A stretch of DNA of 64,000 nt. Origin: Liolophura sinensis (taxonomy: Eukaryota; Mollusca; Polyplacophora; Chitonida; Chitonidae). The stretch is taken from contig NC_088302.1 of assembly GCF_032854445.1 (NCBI RefSeq), forward strand, positions 31,343,979 through 31,407,978, given 5' to 3'. Shown piece after piece: positions 37,905 to 52,000 of this stretch. Both the position numbers and the translations under genes were made by a program. A model generated the notes under the pieces. The model had not been told where the DNA came from and searched no databases. It saw only the letters and a program-made list of their open reading frames with translations. Position 1 is the stretch's first letter, and the number at the start of each line of letters is the position of its first letter.

Positions 37905-38356
37905 ATAAGGTTACATTTCAGTGTACTGCAGGTTACATTTGTGTACATTGCAGACGGTTACATTTGAGTGCATTGCAGAAGGTTTCATCGAGTGTATTGG
38001 AGAAGGTTTCATTTATCTCGTTGCAGAAGGTTACATTTAAGTGTATTAAATGAGGTTACATTTAAGAGTATGGAAGACGGTTACATTTAAGAGTTTGGAA
38101 GAAGGTTACATTTGAGTGTATTGTAGAAGATTACATTTGAGAGTATTGCAGAAGGTTACATTTAAAAGTATGACAGAAGGTTACATCTGATTGTATTGTA
38201 GAAATGTGTCTGTATTCGAGACGGTTACATTTAAGTGTATTGCAGGAGGTTACATTTAAGGGTATGGCAAAATGTATTGTATTTCAATGTATTGTATTGC
38301 ATTTCAATGTAATGTAGAAATGTTACATTTGAGTGTATTACAGGAGGTTACATTGT
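37905..38356. repeat. 25-bp minisatellite, about 17-18 copies
   Basis: Consensus AGGTTACATTTAAGTGTATT followed by GCAGA. Units vary by substitution, and at least two stretches (about 38201-38220 and 38275-38320) are rearranged. It is followed directly by an open frame (38333-38728) with no recognised domain. Confidence 0.88.
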
Positions 38357-38981
38357 GTGTATAACGGCTCGATGGTTACCGTCAGTCAACAGTTGGGGAT
38401 GAAGTGTGAGAATGAGCCCCCAGCAGCTATCATGCTTAAACGAGAATCCGTGACGGATGCCAGAAAGTCGTCTGCAGAATGCAATAATCAATTACAGCTT
38501 TTCCAACGCCACTTGTTATTCAGTTCTCTCAACGGCCGCGAAACTTTTCAAATTTACTCCGTGCCTTTGATGATAAGTTTCCCCGTGAACCCCAAAAAGA
38601 ACTGCAGAGTAGGCAGCCAAAGTAGTGATCAGAGCTCTACAGGCTACACACGTTATGGGTGTGACCTGTGTAAGACTCCCAGCTGGGTGCGGGCGTGCCC
38701 TGTGGGAACGAATCATCTGTCGTTCTGAATTGGGGCTAGCTTGCATAAACTGACTGCAGCTACAGTCGACTGTAGATCCTACAAATGACTCTACAATCAA
38801 TGATACAAAAGTTGCTTCTCTGACATAAAGGAAATGAACGATGAACAGCATATTGATTCAGTTTCTATGCTTTAGACTTTCATATTGTATTCGTGCATAA
38901 ACCAGGATTCTGCTGGTGGACTAAGAACCCCTGAAGTCTGGTACTGTTGCATTGTTTTATGTGATTGATTGATTTCTTTTT

Positions 38982-39205
38982 TTGTTTATTTGATTGGTGT
39001 TTTACGCCGTATTCAAGAATATTTCGCATGTACAACGGCGGCCAGCATTATGGTGGGTGGAAACCGGGCACAGCCCGGGGGAAACCCACGACCATCCGCA
39101 GGTTGCTGGCAGACCTTCCCACTTACGGCCGGAGAGGAAGCCAGCATGAGCTGGACTTGAACTCACAGCGACCGCATTGGTGAGAGGCTCCTGGGTCATT
39201 ACGTG
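38982..39205 (-). repeat. SINE family A, nearly complete
   Basis: TTTATTTGATTGGTGTTTTA through CCATCCGCAGGTTGCTGGCA, GCATGAGCTGGACTTGAACT and GGTGAGAGGCTCCTGGGTCA; it stops just before the end of the tRNA-like head. Close in sequence to the 56.2-kb copy. Confidence 0.88.
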
Positions 39206-39340
39206 GTGGGAGGAAACTGGGTTCCTGTAATTGTTGGATCAGATTACAACACAGCATATTTAGTGATTCTAGAACAGCAAACGTCTATTAAATTTCAGTT
39301 AAGACCTTTGTTTTTAAAATAATGGAAGGGGTGTAATTTG

Positions 39341-39510
39341 CTACTATTTAAGCGATATCCATGAACAGTTAGAATAAAACCCTGACAGAAGTAACCTCCA
39401 AAAAAGTGATACTTCACCGGTTACGTGTGACAACTTTCACACTGTTGGCACTGCTTTGGTTTTACTTCCTATGCTTTAGTGCTTTATATTGTAAATGCTT
39501 GAAGGTCAGA
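39341..39510 (+). repeat. Dispersed repeat family E, reference copy
   Basis: Contains, in order, CTACTATTTAAGCG, ATGAACAGTTAGAATAAAAC, ACTTCACCGGTTACGTGTGA, CACACTGTTGGCACTGCTTT, GGTTTTACTTCC and TTTATATTGTAAATGCTTG. The central part corresponds to one unit of the 41-bp minisatellite at 53 kb, and the final part matches the sequence just after that array. Confidence 0.6.
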
Positions 39511-42296
39511 TCGTGGTCGTAGGCCAGTTTTTACTCTTACATGACGGTGTATATAAATGGACAATGTAATCATCTCTAACAATTTTTTGCCTTGATTTCT
39601 AATAATCCTACTTTAAAATAATCCTGCAGCTTAAAACAGCATGTAACACACAGCTTGTTGAGACAAGTATTTGTAATTTTGGTGTTAATGTTTTAGGCCA
39701 TTGCAAATATTTGCAACAGGGTCCTGTGGATTGTAACTTTTGGATTTTGGTTAGTACGATCGTATCTTAGAATTTGTTCAAGCAAGAGTATCTTAGCGAT
39801 CTTAGCAATTTACAACCAACTTAGGCATACATTTTGTTCAAAGCTGTCTCTGGCGTTGTAAGACGTAAAGACCTGATGGATTAGGCCTGCTTGCATGGTG
39901 TACACGTGTTCCCGCAAAAGGCACGTCACAGCTATTTATTCTGCAGGATCGTCCAATACATGTTAAATTTCAATATGTCCTTCGTAGCCTACTCAGACAG
40001 ACATTGCAGTTATTTAGCACTGTAAATATGTCAACACTGGGACCGGCTTACCAGAAGGACACGAGGTGCTGTAATGAATCGGCATGACCCTCACTTGCAC
40101 TACACACAAAAGCTTTCTCTTTCCAACAAAAGTCTTGTGTCATAATTGAACAACTCTATCTTGACTTGAATTGAACACAAGACGTATTACACGTTATATC
40201 GAATACTTGTTGCGAAATACACAACTTTTTTTTCACAAGGTTGTTGCTAGATTTCGACAAAAGTGGTTGTTGTGCGCATAAATATGTCGACAATCGGACT
40301 GGCCTGCTAGAAGGACATAATGTCGCGTAATGGCGGAAATAATGTTCCAAAGGACGGTACAAACTCTGTTTTCACGGTCTGTATTTTTAGAGCAATTTCA
40401 CTTTTGGTCCTCTCTTTTAATCAATGTCTTACATAAAGTTTTGACGCATCCATCAAGAAAGTACAAAAACAAATTCATTTTGCGATATTATATAGCATAA
40501 ATGTACATATTGCAGTACTTTGCTTAACCCAGCTATAACCTATAAAAGCAATGCGTGGGAACAGAACTTTGAATACTCTCACGCCGTTAGACTACTAAGT
40601 TTAAGAACAGCATTGCTCGCGAGTGTGGAGTAGTGTAAAATTCGTCTACTTCACCATGTACTTGACATATGCTGCATGAGTTTATTCCCATTTTTTCTCT
40701 GATATGTTGCTAGGAGACTACGTATCCCGTAATGTAAACCAGAATCAATATATTCCCTCCAGTATTCCTCTGATGTTTTACTTTTTTGCCCACAATGTTT
40801 GCTATCCTCTTTGAAGATATACCCCAGGCAAATCTATCTGAAAGACATTCTTCATTAAGTGCCTTCATTGATCTGCAGCCGACAGGAGGAAAAAAACACG
40901 TTAAGTCATTGGAACATGAAGTATACATTTGGATATTTGTCACTTTTTATAGCAAAGACAAAAATCCGTAACATTTCTTGGATATGTAATAAAACAGGGC
41001 TCTGGAAGCCTAGAGGTTGTTAAAATATCTTGAATTGTTGGCAAAGTCGATGACTAAATCTCTTGAATGTATGAAAGTATCAATCAAAAAAGAGACTGAA
41101 ATTTATGTTTAAGCCCTGTCAATCGTATCCAAACACGCACAGCGTAAATCAAGTCTGTACAAATAGAGGTAATAACGGTTGAATTTCACACGTTGAGAAT
41201 TCTCAAAACAAAGTTTATTTTAAATAATCTTAGATGATTACAACTGGTGTAAATTTCATACAACATGAGTTCTAATATTAGTGTCTCCTAAGACTTTCCC
41301 TCCAAAAACAAAAGCTGTAGAAATTGAAAAATAGCGGAAGTTTGACAAGACGCTAAATATGTTAGTTTACAATGTTCAAAAGGTTTATGTATTAACAAAA
41401 AAACAAATCGCAAGGGACATGTACAAAAGAGCCAAATGATTAAGTGAGAGCTTACAAACAGAGATCTACTTAAAGCTTTTTAATTTACCTGACTTTTCAA
41501 ACATACCATTTAAGTACTGTGAGTACTTTTGGCTAAAACGACAAAATATATACAATACACTCCTTCTCAGGCTGAAACACATTTCCATGGTCAAAGAGTA
41601 TTATTTGATCCATTTCAGCGTGTCTGGGGAGTTTGAGTTAGATTCTTGTATTAAACAATGTTATAAATCCATGCGTCGATACAGACTATAAGTTACCACG
41701 TCCCTGCGAGTTTGATACTGAATTTTATCCCGTTTCCTGGCGAAAAATGCCACATTACCGCGAAGCAGTGTCGACAATGTGCAGTGTGGCGCTAAAATGT
41801 AACACAAAAGATCTTGATTTTTGAAAAAAAAATGGTTTAATTTTGTGCAATTAGTGCATGTAACTGTAAAACGCACAGGTCAGTGATATTACAATAAAGC
41901 AAAACAGTACTTGGGACATTTCAGAACACTGAAGCGTCAACTGATTTCAACAATGTCAGTATACGAGTCTGACAGGTAAAATATGAAAACGAAAAAAATG
42001 AAACTGGGATACGGACTGCAGAAAATCCGGTCACAGCGTGACGTCAAATATAGGTCAAAGGAAAGACTGACATCGGAAAGTTCAACTATAGTGTAAAACG
42101 ACAGTGTTATTTTAGTCATAATTGTGTGGCAGTGAATATTCAAATATCAAATATGCATCTCTGTTCGGTTTAGACTGAAACTGTTCATGTACCCAACGCC
42201 ATGAAATAATTTAGGACAATGAATATACATTCCCTAGCCCAGGGCTAATTAGAATTAGACACAATCATGAAGAAGAGTGACAAAGATTCTGGAATG
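39511..42296. other. Intergenic, no confident gene
   Basis: A loose direct duplication is visible: 40021-40080 and 40276-40335 share AAATATGTC-ACA, GGACTGGCCTGC-type and AGAAGGACA blocks about 255 bp apart. No coding exon recognised. Confidence 0.4.
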
Positions 42297-42627
42297 AATG
42301 AATGCTTGGGGTTTAACGTCGTACTGATTAATTTTTCATATGGCATATTGTCATATGGCAACATGGAGTCATATAGGTGTGAGTACATGTCCACGTCGCC
42401 AAAGAGCTTCCACCACTGAAGTATCATGTCGAAGATATCAAACATGACACCCTACCAAGTCACATTATACTGACACCGTGAGAATCAGTTCTTGTTCTAA
42501 CCTGAGCTCCAAGCGAGGGAGCAACGAGGACCCTTCTTAAAGTCTTTGGTATGAGCTGACCCGGGGTTTGATCTCGGGTCTCCCGACTTCGAGGCGGACG
42601 CTTTAACCGTTAGGGTACCGATGCGAT
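42297..42627 (-). repeat. SINE family C, full length
   Basis: Tail GAATGCTTGGGGTTTAACGT, then AACATGACACCCTACCAAGT, GAGCTGACCCGGGGTTTGAT (B-box region) and a head ending GGCGGACGCTTTAACCGTTA GGGTACC. Confidence 0.75.
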
Positions 42628-44707
42628 AAGAGATTTTGGACGCTCTATCCATATTTACTCACAACAAAATATTAATCATTGTGAAACTTAAAAAACCTAC
42701 ATGAAGGCGGGCAGTCAGCAGCTCACACACACTGCACACTGGTGATGAAATGTACTTTTAACACACCAGAAGGACAATATTCGTCGCCATCGCGCTCGGG
42801 TGACAGGAGCATTTATGGCAGCAAACAACTTTCTCGTGGATCATTGGCGCGCAAATTCCTATAGACCTAAAGACCACGCTTGAGGCGGAAGTGACGCCAG
42901 TCCCAAAACGTTGGTGCAATGGCTACATAGCCAATCAAGATCAGGGCGGAGATTCCGCAAGCATTTCTTGCTCGTCTGGTGACTTCAGTGAGACAGAGAT
43001 ACACCGGAATCATTGACGCTCGTAGTGAACATACCTGTTGACCTTTCCTCCGTTAATGACCTTGAATACACGTTAGCGACCCGACTTGAATAACCATTTT
43101 CATCTGCTCGTTGACAATAGTTTGTTCTTCCACCACGAATAGAAACAAAGACAGCATGTATTTGAAAATGGAACAAAACTATACTTATATCTATGCGCAG
43201 TTACGTGTTTGAGTGAGTAAGGACGGATACAATGATGTTAATTAGTTTGCCTAAATTGTTTATGTATTTACAGCAATGCTGCTTTGAAAGAAGACAGGCC
43301 ACATGTAAAAATCCTTCATAGGTTCTTTTGCGTTTTAATGCCCTCAAGCAAATGTCATTCTGCCTTTACATGTGCAGTAATCTAGCTTTAACAGTTCACT
43401 TATTATGATTATTTATATGCTGTTTATTTCAGAGATGTTTTGTATACAAGTAGTAATATAAAACTGCTATATATAGCAAGTACTCCACATAACATGCAAA
43501 AATAGCTAAATTTATCAGATATCCATGTATGTATATCGTAGCTGATACCCTGTTTTTACGTTGCTTCTGTAGATACGCAGTTATTGTATGACGGTCTCTA
43601 TGGGACTTCAATCCAGTATCCGCTTAGTAGATTTGGAAACGTATCGACTACTGTAAACTAAGCCTGAAAGGCTGTGTAACTCAATTAGTGCGTAAGGTTG
43701 TAAAGAGCTAAAGTGACTGCGCCTATATTGAATAACGGACAATCTAGCTAGCGATGTTCTGTCAGGAACGGGATATATTTACAGAGATAACAATGAATTA
43801 GTTCCAGCCGTGGTTTTAAAATACTCTATTGGTTACAGTTATATTAGCCAGGGTTAAGGGGCCAGGTAATTACCTTTCCTTTGCACCCACTCCATTTATA
43901 CACTGGCCTCCTAATACGTAGCGGACTCCGCCGCAAGCTTTCCGTGTTACACCACTGCAGATGACTCGATACGTGCATGCCGCAACTATCAGCTTTTGAG
44001 CGATAGAATTTCAGACCGGACAGCCTCCCCGATGACAGTTATGGAAGAGTGGTTTGATTAATTACCGAGAGCTCCACTATTAAATCTAATTAGGGAAACA
44101 GCTTCTCAGTTATACCAGACGTTGGACGCGCAATTTGATAAAAAAAAAAATACAGAGCGACGGTTGCTTATGAAGGAACCCGCCCTGTTCATATTTCCTA
44201 CGGTGCATATATATGTACTGGCCACAAAATCTCGGAGGCAGCTCAGAGCCCACATTGCGTTCATCATATCCGGCACCGAACGGATCTTTACTCTTCAAGC
44301 CAATGGAGTTATCCTACAAATCCAATTTAGACAAAGGCGTGTCCTCTGAAAAGATATACTGCGTGGTACTATTCCGGAAATTCAAAAACAGTGCAACACT
44401 GTGCCGAAGTGTTTGGTGGACATTGTATGACGGTGCCACAAGGCCCTTGGTCGTGCAGTACTATATGGCGGCCTTTCTGTACTACTGGACCACAGGGTGT
44501 ATATACCTTGTGGCTCACAGTACAGTGGGGTCTATAGTATTGTGCAGTTGTTTTGGAATACTGTGATCAAAGATTTCTGTTCAGTACCGTGTTTTAACCG
44601 CATGTACAGTACTCCGTAGTGAAAGTTTGCTGATCACTATGCCATTAAGGAATATGAACGAACAAATATACTATGACTCATCGCAATATTTGCCGGGATC
44701 TGTAATA
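42628..44707. other. Intergenic, no recognised feature
   Basis: Overlapping open frames at 44122-44566 share no motif with any family I recognise. Confidence 0.45.
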
Positions 44708-44925
44708 TGTATTTATTTATCCATCCAAATTTTGTGTCACTCTGCACACAAGAATATTTGAAGTATACGACAATAACATTTTATGGGTCGAGGAAACCGA
44801 ACAAATCGTGGTTAACTGGAACGTCAAACCCTTCGCGAAGTACCTTGCCAACCTCTTATAACTATTCCGCAGTTGAGCCAACAAAAGGTAGACTCCAACT
44901 CGCAGCCTCTTTGGGAACTGGGCTG
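44708..44925 (-). repeat. SINE family A, very old copy
   Basis: Residual similarity only: TATTTATTTATCCATCC, CACACAAGAATATTTGAAGT, GGTCGAGGAAACCGAACAAA and CCAACTCGCAGCC. Recognised by block order. Confidence 0.45.
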
Positions 44926-47900
44926 AACAAATGCGTCTAAATAAGATATCACACTAAACGATATTCTAGTGTTTAATTGTATTCTAAAGGATTTTCTATA
45001 GTAATGATTGTGTAGTAAAGCCTATCTTACAGTATTTCTTCTATAATAAAGGATATCTTAGAGCTCTTGATCGTATACTCTAGTATAGAGTCTTAAGTAA
45101 ACTTGGTGCATGAGTGTTCCATCTTCCAGTAAACTGAAACTGGGTTGCTGCTTTATAAATGGAAAGTTTACTTCTGGAAAAATATAGTGTTGTTCAAAAC
45201 ACTGTTTTATAAGGAATGCTCTCCGTGCTTTACTGAAAATAATGCTTTACTGACCCGATTCCATTTACGATCAAACGATCACTGCCGTAAGTTGATTCTA
45301 TTAATTTGTAGTTTAGCTTAATGAAGTAATACATAGTATTGTTAAGCAGTTTATTTATTGACCTTTTTTTTGGTTTAAACGATACTTTTAGAAACAAAAA
45401 GTATTATCTCTATCCTCTGAGAAAGAGAAGTAACAATAGACAGAACTGTGAGACATCCTGGGTCTCACTAAGTTACTTAGTCGAGAAAGGCGCTAGACAA
45501 CGGATTTATTCGTAGTTTTTGATTCCTGTGATTAAAGTCTCTGATTGCTAGTATGTTATTTTGTAAAAAATAGAAAAAAGAAATGCTGATGTATTCTCCC
45601 AGTGAGCAAATTTGTTACGCTGGAAACCCAACAGACTGATTACTGTGTGCTTGATTTTATTAACAGCGTTGGGGTTTTGAATGTACTATAGAGAAATTTG
45701 CAAACAAAAGGAACCAAAATCCTTCAAAGTCAAATTTGTCTTCTGGATCTGCCACTCTAATCAGTTTATATAGTCACATTTGTGGCTAACTTAACGTTTA
45801 AACGGGAATAATTGATATTGATTAAATAATTATCTATACCATTAAATAGATCTTCGATATGACTGGACTATTCACTGGTGTCAATAATTAATGTATCAGT
45901 GCCTATTAATGGTGTTTCAAGTTTAACTTCAACAACTCTAGGAAGTGACGCCTCTGAATGGTTATCTTGGCAACAGAGAGAAAATAGATCCTTCGGCACT
46001 GGCTCAGAGGACATGACAATAGCCATTGGTGTAGAAAACTTTGGCAATATACAATGCATGAATCAGGTCAGAACTTTCTTTGAAGACAAACTGAATGAAA
46101 AATAAAAATTCAGTACAAATATTTTCAGTACGCATGGCTGTTAATAAATCAACCAATGATTCAATCAGTCAGTATGAGCAATACCTTTAGAACACTGAAA
46201 CGGGAATAGTAAGGCACGGAACTAGAATCCTGAAAGCATGTATCATACAGCATTCAACACTAGCACACTGAAAAGAAAGGCACTGAAAAGCTAAGCAATA
46301 GCTACAACAGATGGTAGTTTTATTTCTCTAGAGATCAGAGGCGAAGGGAACGACTTGAATCCCCAAGTGTGGTGCTAAGAGGATATAGAGTGGCTAGGGA
46401 TGTCTCAGCAGCTGCAAGGTTTGGTTGACCCTCAGTGTTTGTGAAACACACCAAAGTTCACTGTTCCATTACACAAGACCTGGTTTCCATCACTTCCCAT
46501 TGCAGGTCCCTCCCGTTCGCCTGACCGATTGACTTCGGGATTGAGTTACTTCTGTACGGGTTTATGGTTACGGCATAAGACTCATCATAATTTATACTCT
46601 ATTCACTCCATCGATTTGTCAGTATCGTCCTTTTTATGTATCCAAGTGGAGACTAAGGAAAAAATAGCACTGTGGATCCACATATTGCATGTATGAGGGA
46701 CTTCTTAGCTAAATATAGATCACTATTGGGAGTAGTACTCAACACAGTTGATTTCTTCCTAATCACCTCTGCCCTGAAATGTAGTGGAGCGTTTCTCTAG
46801 GTTGGCATGAATGTTGGCTGTTAAAACTGTAAATCCAGTATATATCTATATATGTTTAATTTCTGCAAAATACCAGAAAATAATGGTCAAATATTCACAA
46901 AAACAAATTAACCTTATTAAGGCATACAAAAACTTTTACTTAGACGTATGCAGAGTCAAGCACGGAATCAGAATCTAAACAAAATCATACAAATGTAATT
47001 TTTCTCACCATGTGTTGAACATCAACCTCTGATATTATTTCTGACGTTTATCATTTACCGATCATAAACTAATTTCACCATTTCCATCGAAGTATATGAA
47101 TGATAAAGACCATAGATAAAAGCAATGTGAAACATCCCAAAGGGTACTCAAATGCCTTCCCTCTGTTTTACTGGCAGATGATTCTAGCTATTTAATACTT
47201 GACAAAATCCAGGCATTAATGAATGTTTCATCTTTCTGAATATACACAATTTAAGCAACAGTTTATGTGATTCAATGTCATTTTTATTAGGAGCGATGAG
47301 TTTGCGAGTTTGGGCTCGACCCGCTGATTGTTTGGGGATTGTGACTGCCTTCGGCACACTCGTAGATACAAAGCATGACTCGTATTCTGCTCACCGAACC
47401 GCTGGCTTACGTCACGCCAGATATATCAACTCATCTCGCACAGTGCAGCTGCTCTTTCGAGTCCATATAGAAGATATGTCAAGTGACCAGACTTTAAACA
47501 TACGTCAATATGCAGGTTCGGCAGCCGTGAGGCATCACAGACTCCGTACAAGCTCTATTTGTGCTTCAATCCCGCATGGCTCATGAGAGAAATAGATCAG
47601 CAGTACTCATTATTAACTTCGAGTGTAATAGCTATAACTTCAAGTAAACGATTTTTTTCATGCAACAATTTCTGAGACATGCCAAAAAACTACAACTGAA
47701 TTCTAATCACCCATCATCAATCTGACCATAACGGCTGTTTTATATCTTTCTGTACTATTGCTAAATTTATCCCTTTGCGTTAACATAAACTGCATTGCTG
47801 CACGAATTTACTTTGATCATTTACCCTTGCTACATTGTTCACGAGTTCATAGCATTTGGGAAACGAAAGAGCAGATAAGGGAGTTTACACAGCTGGGGTG

Positions 47901-48599
47901 CTAGATACAGTGTTCTCATGCTGAAACTATATTACCGATATTTGGCAATAGTTAAGACTGAGGCAAATTGCCGTAAATGCACTGTATACTGGAGCCGTCC
48001 GTTGTATAGCTTAGATAAAGTGTTTGATCGAACATTTCTCACAGTCTCCCTGGGCATGACGCGATAGACGAAGAGAACGGATGAGGTTTGTGTTCTTGTG
48101 ACAGAAAACATGAATGAATGATCTTTGTTTGGACATTCTTCATCATGTGACCTATAACGGATATGGGCGCTTCTCGGACCATGACGAACATCCATTTCTA
48201 ACCGTCTGTATCATGTAGATTAGGGAACGCTATCAGGAGATGATTCCAATACAACTCTTCTCCAAAACTGTTCGCGCGCACACGGTTTGAGAAAATTTAT
48301 AGGTGATTTCTAACTGGCTACAAGACATCAAACGTCTGATTAATTTGTTGATCCCATGAAGCTAAGCACTTCCCATTTTCGCGACGAAAACGTGAAACAG
48401 TGGCGTTTCATTTTATGGCACTCCATCAAAGTTCTTCGTTCCGTATAGACATCAGTGCAGCTATCGACCATTAAGGGTTCCGCGACCAGCCTGTGCTATC
48501 CCCCACTGGAACATTCAATAGGCGAACTTCGAAGCTGCAAATCCTCTTTCACTGGACTCGGTAAAGTAGGCCGATGACATTGTTTCCAATCATACTTTT
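44926..48599. other. Intergenic, no recognised gene
   Basis: About 3.7 kb of AT-rich sequence upstream of the receptor gene. The open frame 47275-47586 is Arg/Ser-rich and unsupported. Confidence 0.45.
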
Positions 48600-48606
48600 C
48601 AGTTCT

Positions 48607-48633
48607 TGGTACGAGAGAGAGAGGGAGAGAGAA
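48607..48633. repeat. (GA)n tract upstream of receptor exon 1
   Basis: GAGAGAGAGAGGGAGAGAGA about 400 bp before the proposed receptor start codon. It could be part of a promoter region, but no TATA box or initiator was identified. Confidence 0.7.
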
Positions 48634-49013
48634 GCAGTGTTGTTAAAGGGATCGATGCGCTAACGACTTACATTGCATGTCGGCAAGGTACCAGTGACAG
48701 CAGAGCGGAGCAGTGACTTATTCGACAACTACTCCGCTCATATCAACGTCGCACTCGGTCAAAGTTAAAGAGCTCGCCATATGGGATACATGAGAAGATT
48801 GCGAATGCTGAGAACTGTTAGAGTGACCGGGATCGTGGGATTGGAGGGAAACCATTGGTTCTACCCAAGGAAGGGTACCATCTGAGTATTGCGTTAGAGA
48901 TTACCAGACTTCCGCATTCGAACTGTTGATTCATGTGGGTGATGTTTCTATGCGTTTAACGGTCATATGATTACCAAGGCGGAGGTACTGCGGATATTTC
49001 TCTTACCGTTGAA

Positions 49014-49099
49014 ATGGAGTTAACCGTCAAAATGGTGCCACTGTGGTACATTATCAGCTGTCTAATAGGTTCCGCGTACGGAAAAAGTTCTCTTGGAAG
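49014..49099 (+). CDS. Receptor exon 1: signal peptide
   Basis: Two in-frame ATGs (49014 and 49032) follow an upstream in-frame TAA at 48957-48959. The first gives MELTVKMVPLWYIISCLIGS, the second starts at MVPLW. Both have G at +4; the second has A at -3, the first G at -3. A typical signal peptide with small residues before a cut after AYG. The donor is GGAAG|GTAAGC after 49099, phase 2, which fits the A that starts exon 2. Assignment to the receptor rests on strand, phase and signal-peptide character, across a 10.1-kb intron. Confidence 0.65.
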
Positions 49100-52000
49100 G
49101 TAAGCTATTTTTGTTGTACAAACAGTTTGACGATATTGACATTTTATATTCTTTCGTTATTCTTAATCGGTAACATCTGGGAACATCGTTCCAAGTTTGA
49201 ACGATAGGCATTATATAACGAATGATATAATCATGCATGTATGTGTTCATTGAACCCGGTCATCTAATAATATTGATAAACATATAGTACACCGTATAAC
49301 GCTGAACTCAATCATTAAAATCCCGCTGAGTAGGCTTCAGTGTGAACCAATTAGGCCGCGCAAGTAAAATGCCTGTAATGGACGATTATTAGGGGTAAAA
49401 ATCCTTCGCTGTAATGGCATGCAACAGATTATAAGTGTAAATGACTGTATCAGTAAAGCACTCACGCTTCTTACCAATAATCCAACAGATTTTCCTGCAT
49501 TTATTCATTCCGCTATCTAAAACAGAAACGTCGCGCGGCCTCGATAATAATCTACTGCAGTCTTGTAAAAGCAATCCTAAACTGTTCTTGCAGCTAATTT
49601 TTTCATCAGCAGCAGCCATAGTGCTTCAATGAATTGCTTCGATGGGTATCAAAACCTAAGTGCATTGTTGTTAAAGCCATCGGAAAATTCTGGATCGACA
49701 GCCTGTACTTTATTCTCCGTTGTAGAATATTGCGGACAACTCACTAAACCTGGCTTATAAAATGGATTATGTAAGTGCAGGGGGATACACGAAAACAAAC
49801 ACGCGAAATGTTTCATCAGCAATGAGCAAACACGGGATTTTATCATTTAGTGATTATGACCTGACAGTCATGGGAGTTAAACTGCCTGGCACAACGGATG
49901 CAAAAAGCCAGTACGGCTGAATACTGCAGGGATTCCCGTAATATAAGGCATGACATGTGGCCTATAGCTCAGGCTACACTCTTGAGATGTTACCCATGAA
50001 ACAAAGACTCAAGTCAGCCCAACTGCACTCCTGGGTTGTGACAAGTGAAACCTAGACAACGTCTGTAAGACAGCAACTGACAATAAAAGTGTGTATTGAT
50101 CGATTCGGATTGTTACCGAATGGGGCATGGTCTACAGTTCATCCAAAAGCACTTTTGGATTTAAGCCGCAAGGAAGAAGCTTCGTTTAAACACTTGAGCT
50201 ACCTCATAAATAACAGAATACATCATGGAGTTCATCTAAACTACGGGGATGTAACTTGTGAAACAATTCAGACAGTAAAACGTAACTGCAAAGATATAAC
50301 TTGTGAAACATGACCTACGTCCATACAGTTCGACCTCACCATTGGTATGTGAGAGGTGAAGCGTGGACAACGTTAGTCTGCGTCATTACACTTCTGAAAT
50401 GTGACTAGTAGAACATGCCGTATGTTCAGGGAACCCATTTACACTTCTGGGAAACCTGGACAGCATGCGCACAGTACATCTAACTCCCTGAGATGTTGCC
50501 GGTGAAGCCAGAGCAAAGGTTGGGCAATTCAGCTTTGCTATTGAGACATGGTCGTTGTAGCATGGCTTGCTGTTAGACAGTTCAGCTAGATCCTTTGATG
50601 CATGGGCTCTGTCCGGTAAGTCGAGTTATATTCCTAGAATATGACCTTGGAAACGTGGACAACGTTTTACAATGCCGATGGATTCTGACATTCGAAACAA
50701 AAGCAACGTTCTGCTACACTCATGGAATATGGCCTTCAAAACATCAGCAACCTTTTGCTACACTTTTTGGAATGTGATCTTCAAAGCGTGAGCAACCTTC
50801 AATCCAGTGTATCTACACTCCTGGACCTTGACTCATGAAGTATGAGCTACTTTCTGGCAGTGATCGTACCTGTGGAGCTTGTGTTTACATTTATGAACCG
50901 GATGTTTTAGGAGGAAAGGAAGCAAGCACCGTTTTGAGGGCATAACTTCATCTGGATTCCCGCTTTAGGCAACAAGTAATTGCAAATTTCCATAAAGAAA
51001 GGAAACTCGTATATATGTGTATATTTGTCCTTTGATTTCCTCCACAACTCTACCGCTGATCGACGTACACTTGTCGGGTATAGAGTTAAAGGCCCAGCAA
51101 AGTGTAGTGTCTAGTATTCCAAAAACTGCTTAGCCTACTACGAACAGGATGACCTTACAAACCTAATGCATGTTCTCACCTGTGGAAATAGTACTAAACG
51201 AAGTAGAGGCTTGCTAACTGATAGCGTATTGCAGATATAAAATATTTTCAGCAGGTACTGCGCTAGTTCAAGAGCATGGTATACAATATACCAGTCTTAA
51301 AGCGCTTATCGCGGCTTCCATGCATTCTAACACTTCTTTTCTTAAGCTTCTATTAACCCGCATGAGGACATTGGCCGGGTCAACTCTCAATCTACCGGGT
51401 TCGTGTGTCCATTGTACCAAGACCTTACATGCCTTTATCCTGTTAGTTACTACCAGAGATAGTCGGTGACAGTATCATGACGTTTCGGTTTTATCTTGGA
51501 CGCTCCATTTCCGTTGGCTTTTTGTTAGAACGATCGGCCTGAGATCGCTTAACGTCCGCCTAGTCAACGCATCATCTAGGAAGATCTTGAGTGAGAAGAG
51601 CTAATGACGCAGATTCCACTATAACGTTCATATTACATGCGTTAAGTCTTTCGAAGGGAGCGCCCTGTTGGTGTACTGTTTGAGATCATCATGGAACCGC
51701 TCGTTTCCACACCCAGTCATATAACTGCAAAAAACTGCCTGGATTGATATAGGTGTGATATGCAAAGAATCCTTTCTATTTTGGGTTCAATGACGTTGCC
51801 AGTTTTGAGCACTGAACAACCCAGTCAGCCTGGGAATTGAATACTGAAGATTAGCTTAGGTTTGTACAAAGTAAGAGGATGACACCTGGTGCAGGTCTGT
51901 CTCTGCAGATACCATTACAAATAAAAACGCATGCGTAGGAAGTATCTGGCACATTTTAGTCATACATTATCGAGAAGATATCTAATAGTTGCGGAATTTC

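Noticed and set aside
47275-47586. Open frame of 103 codons upstream of the receptor gene
   Set aside because: Arg/Ser-rich translation without motifs, splice sites or relatives that I recognise.
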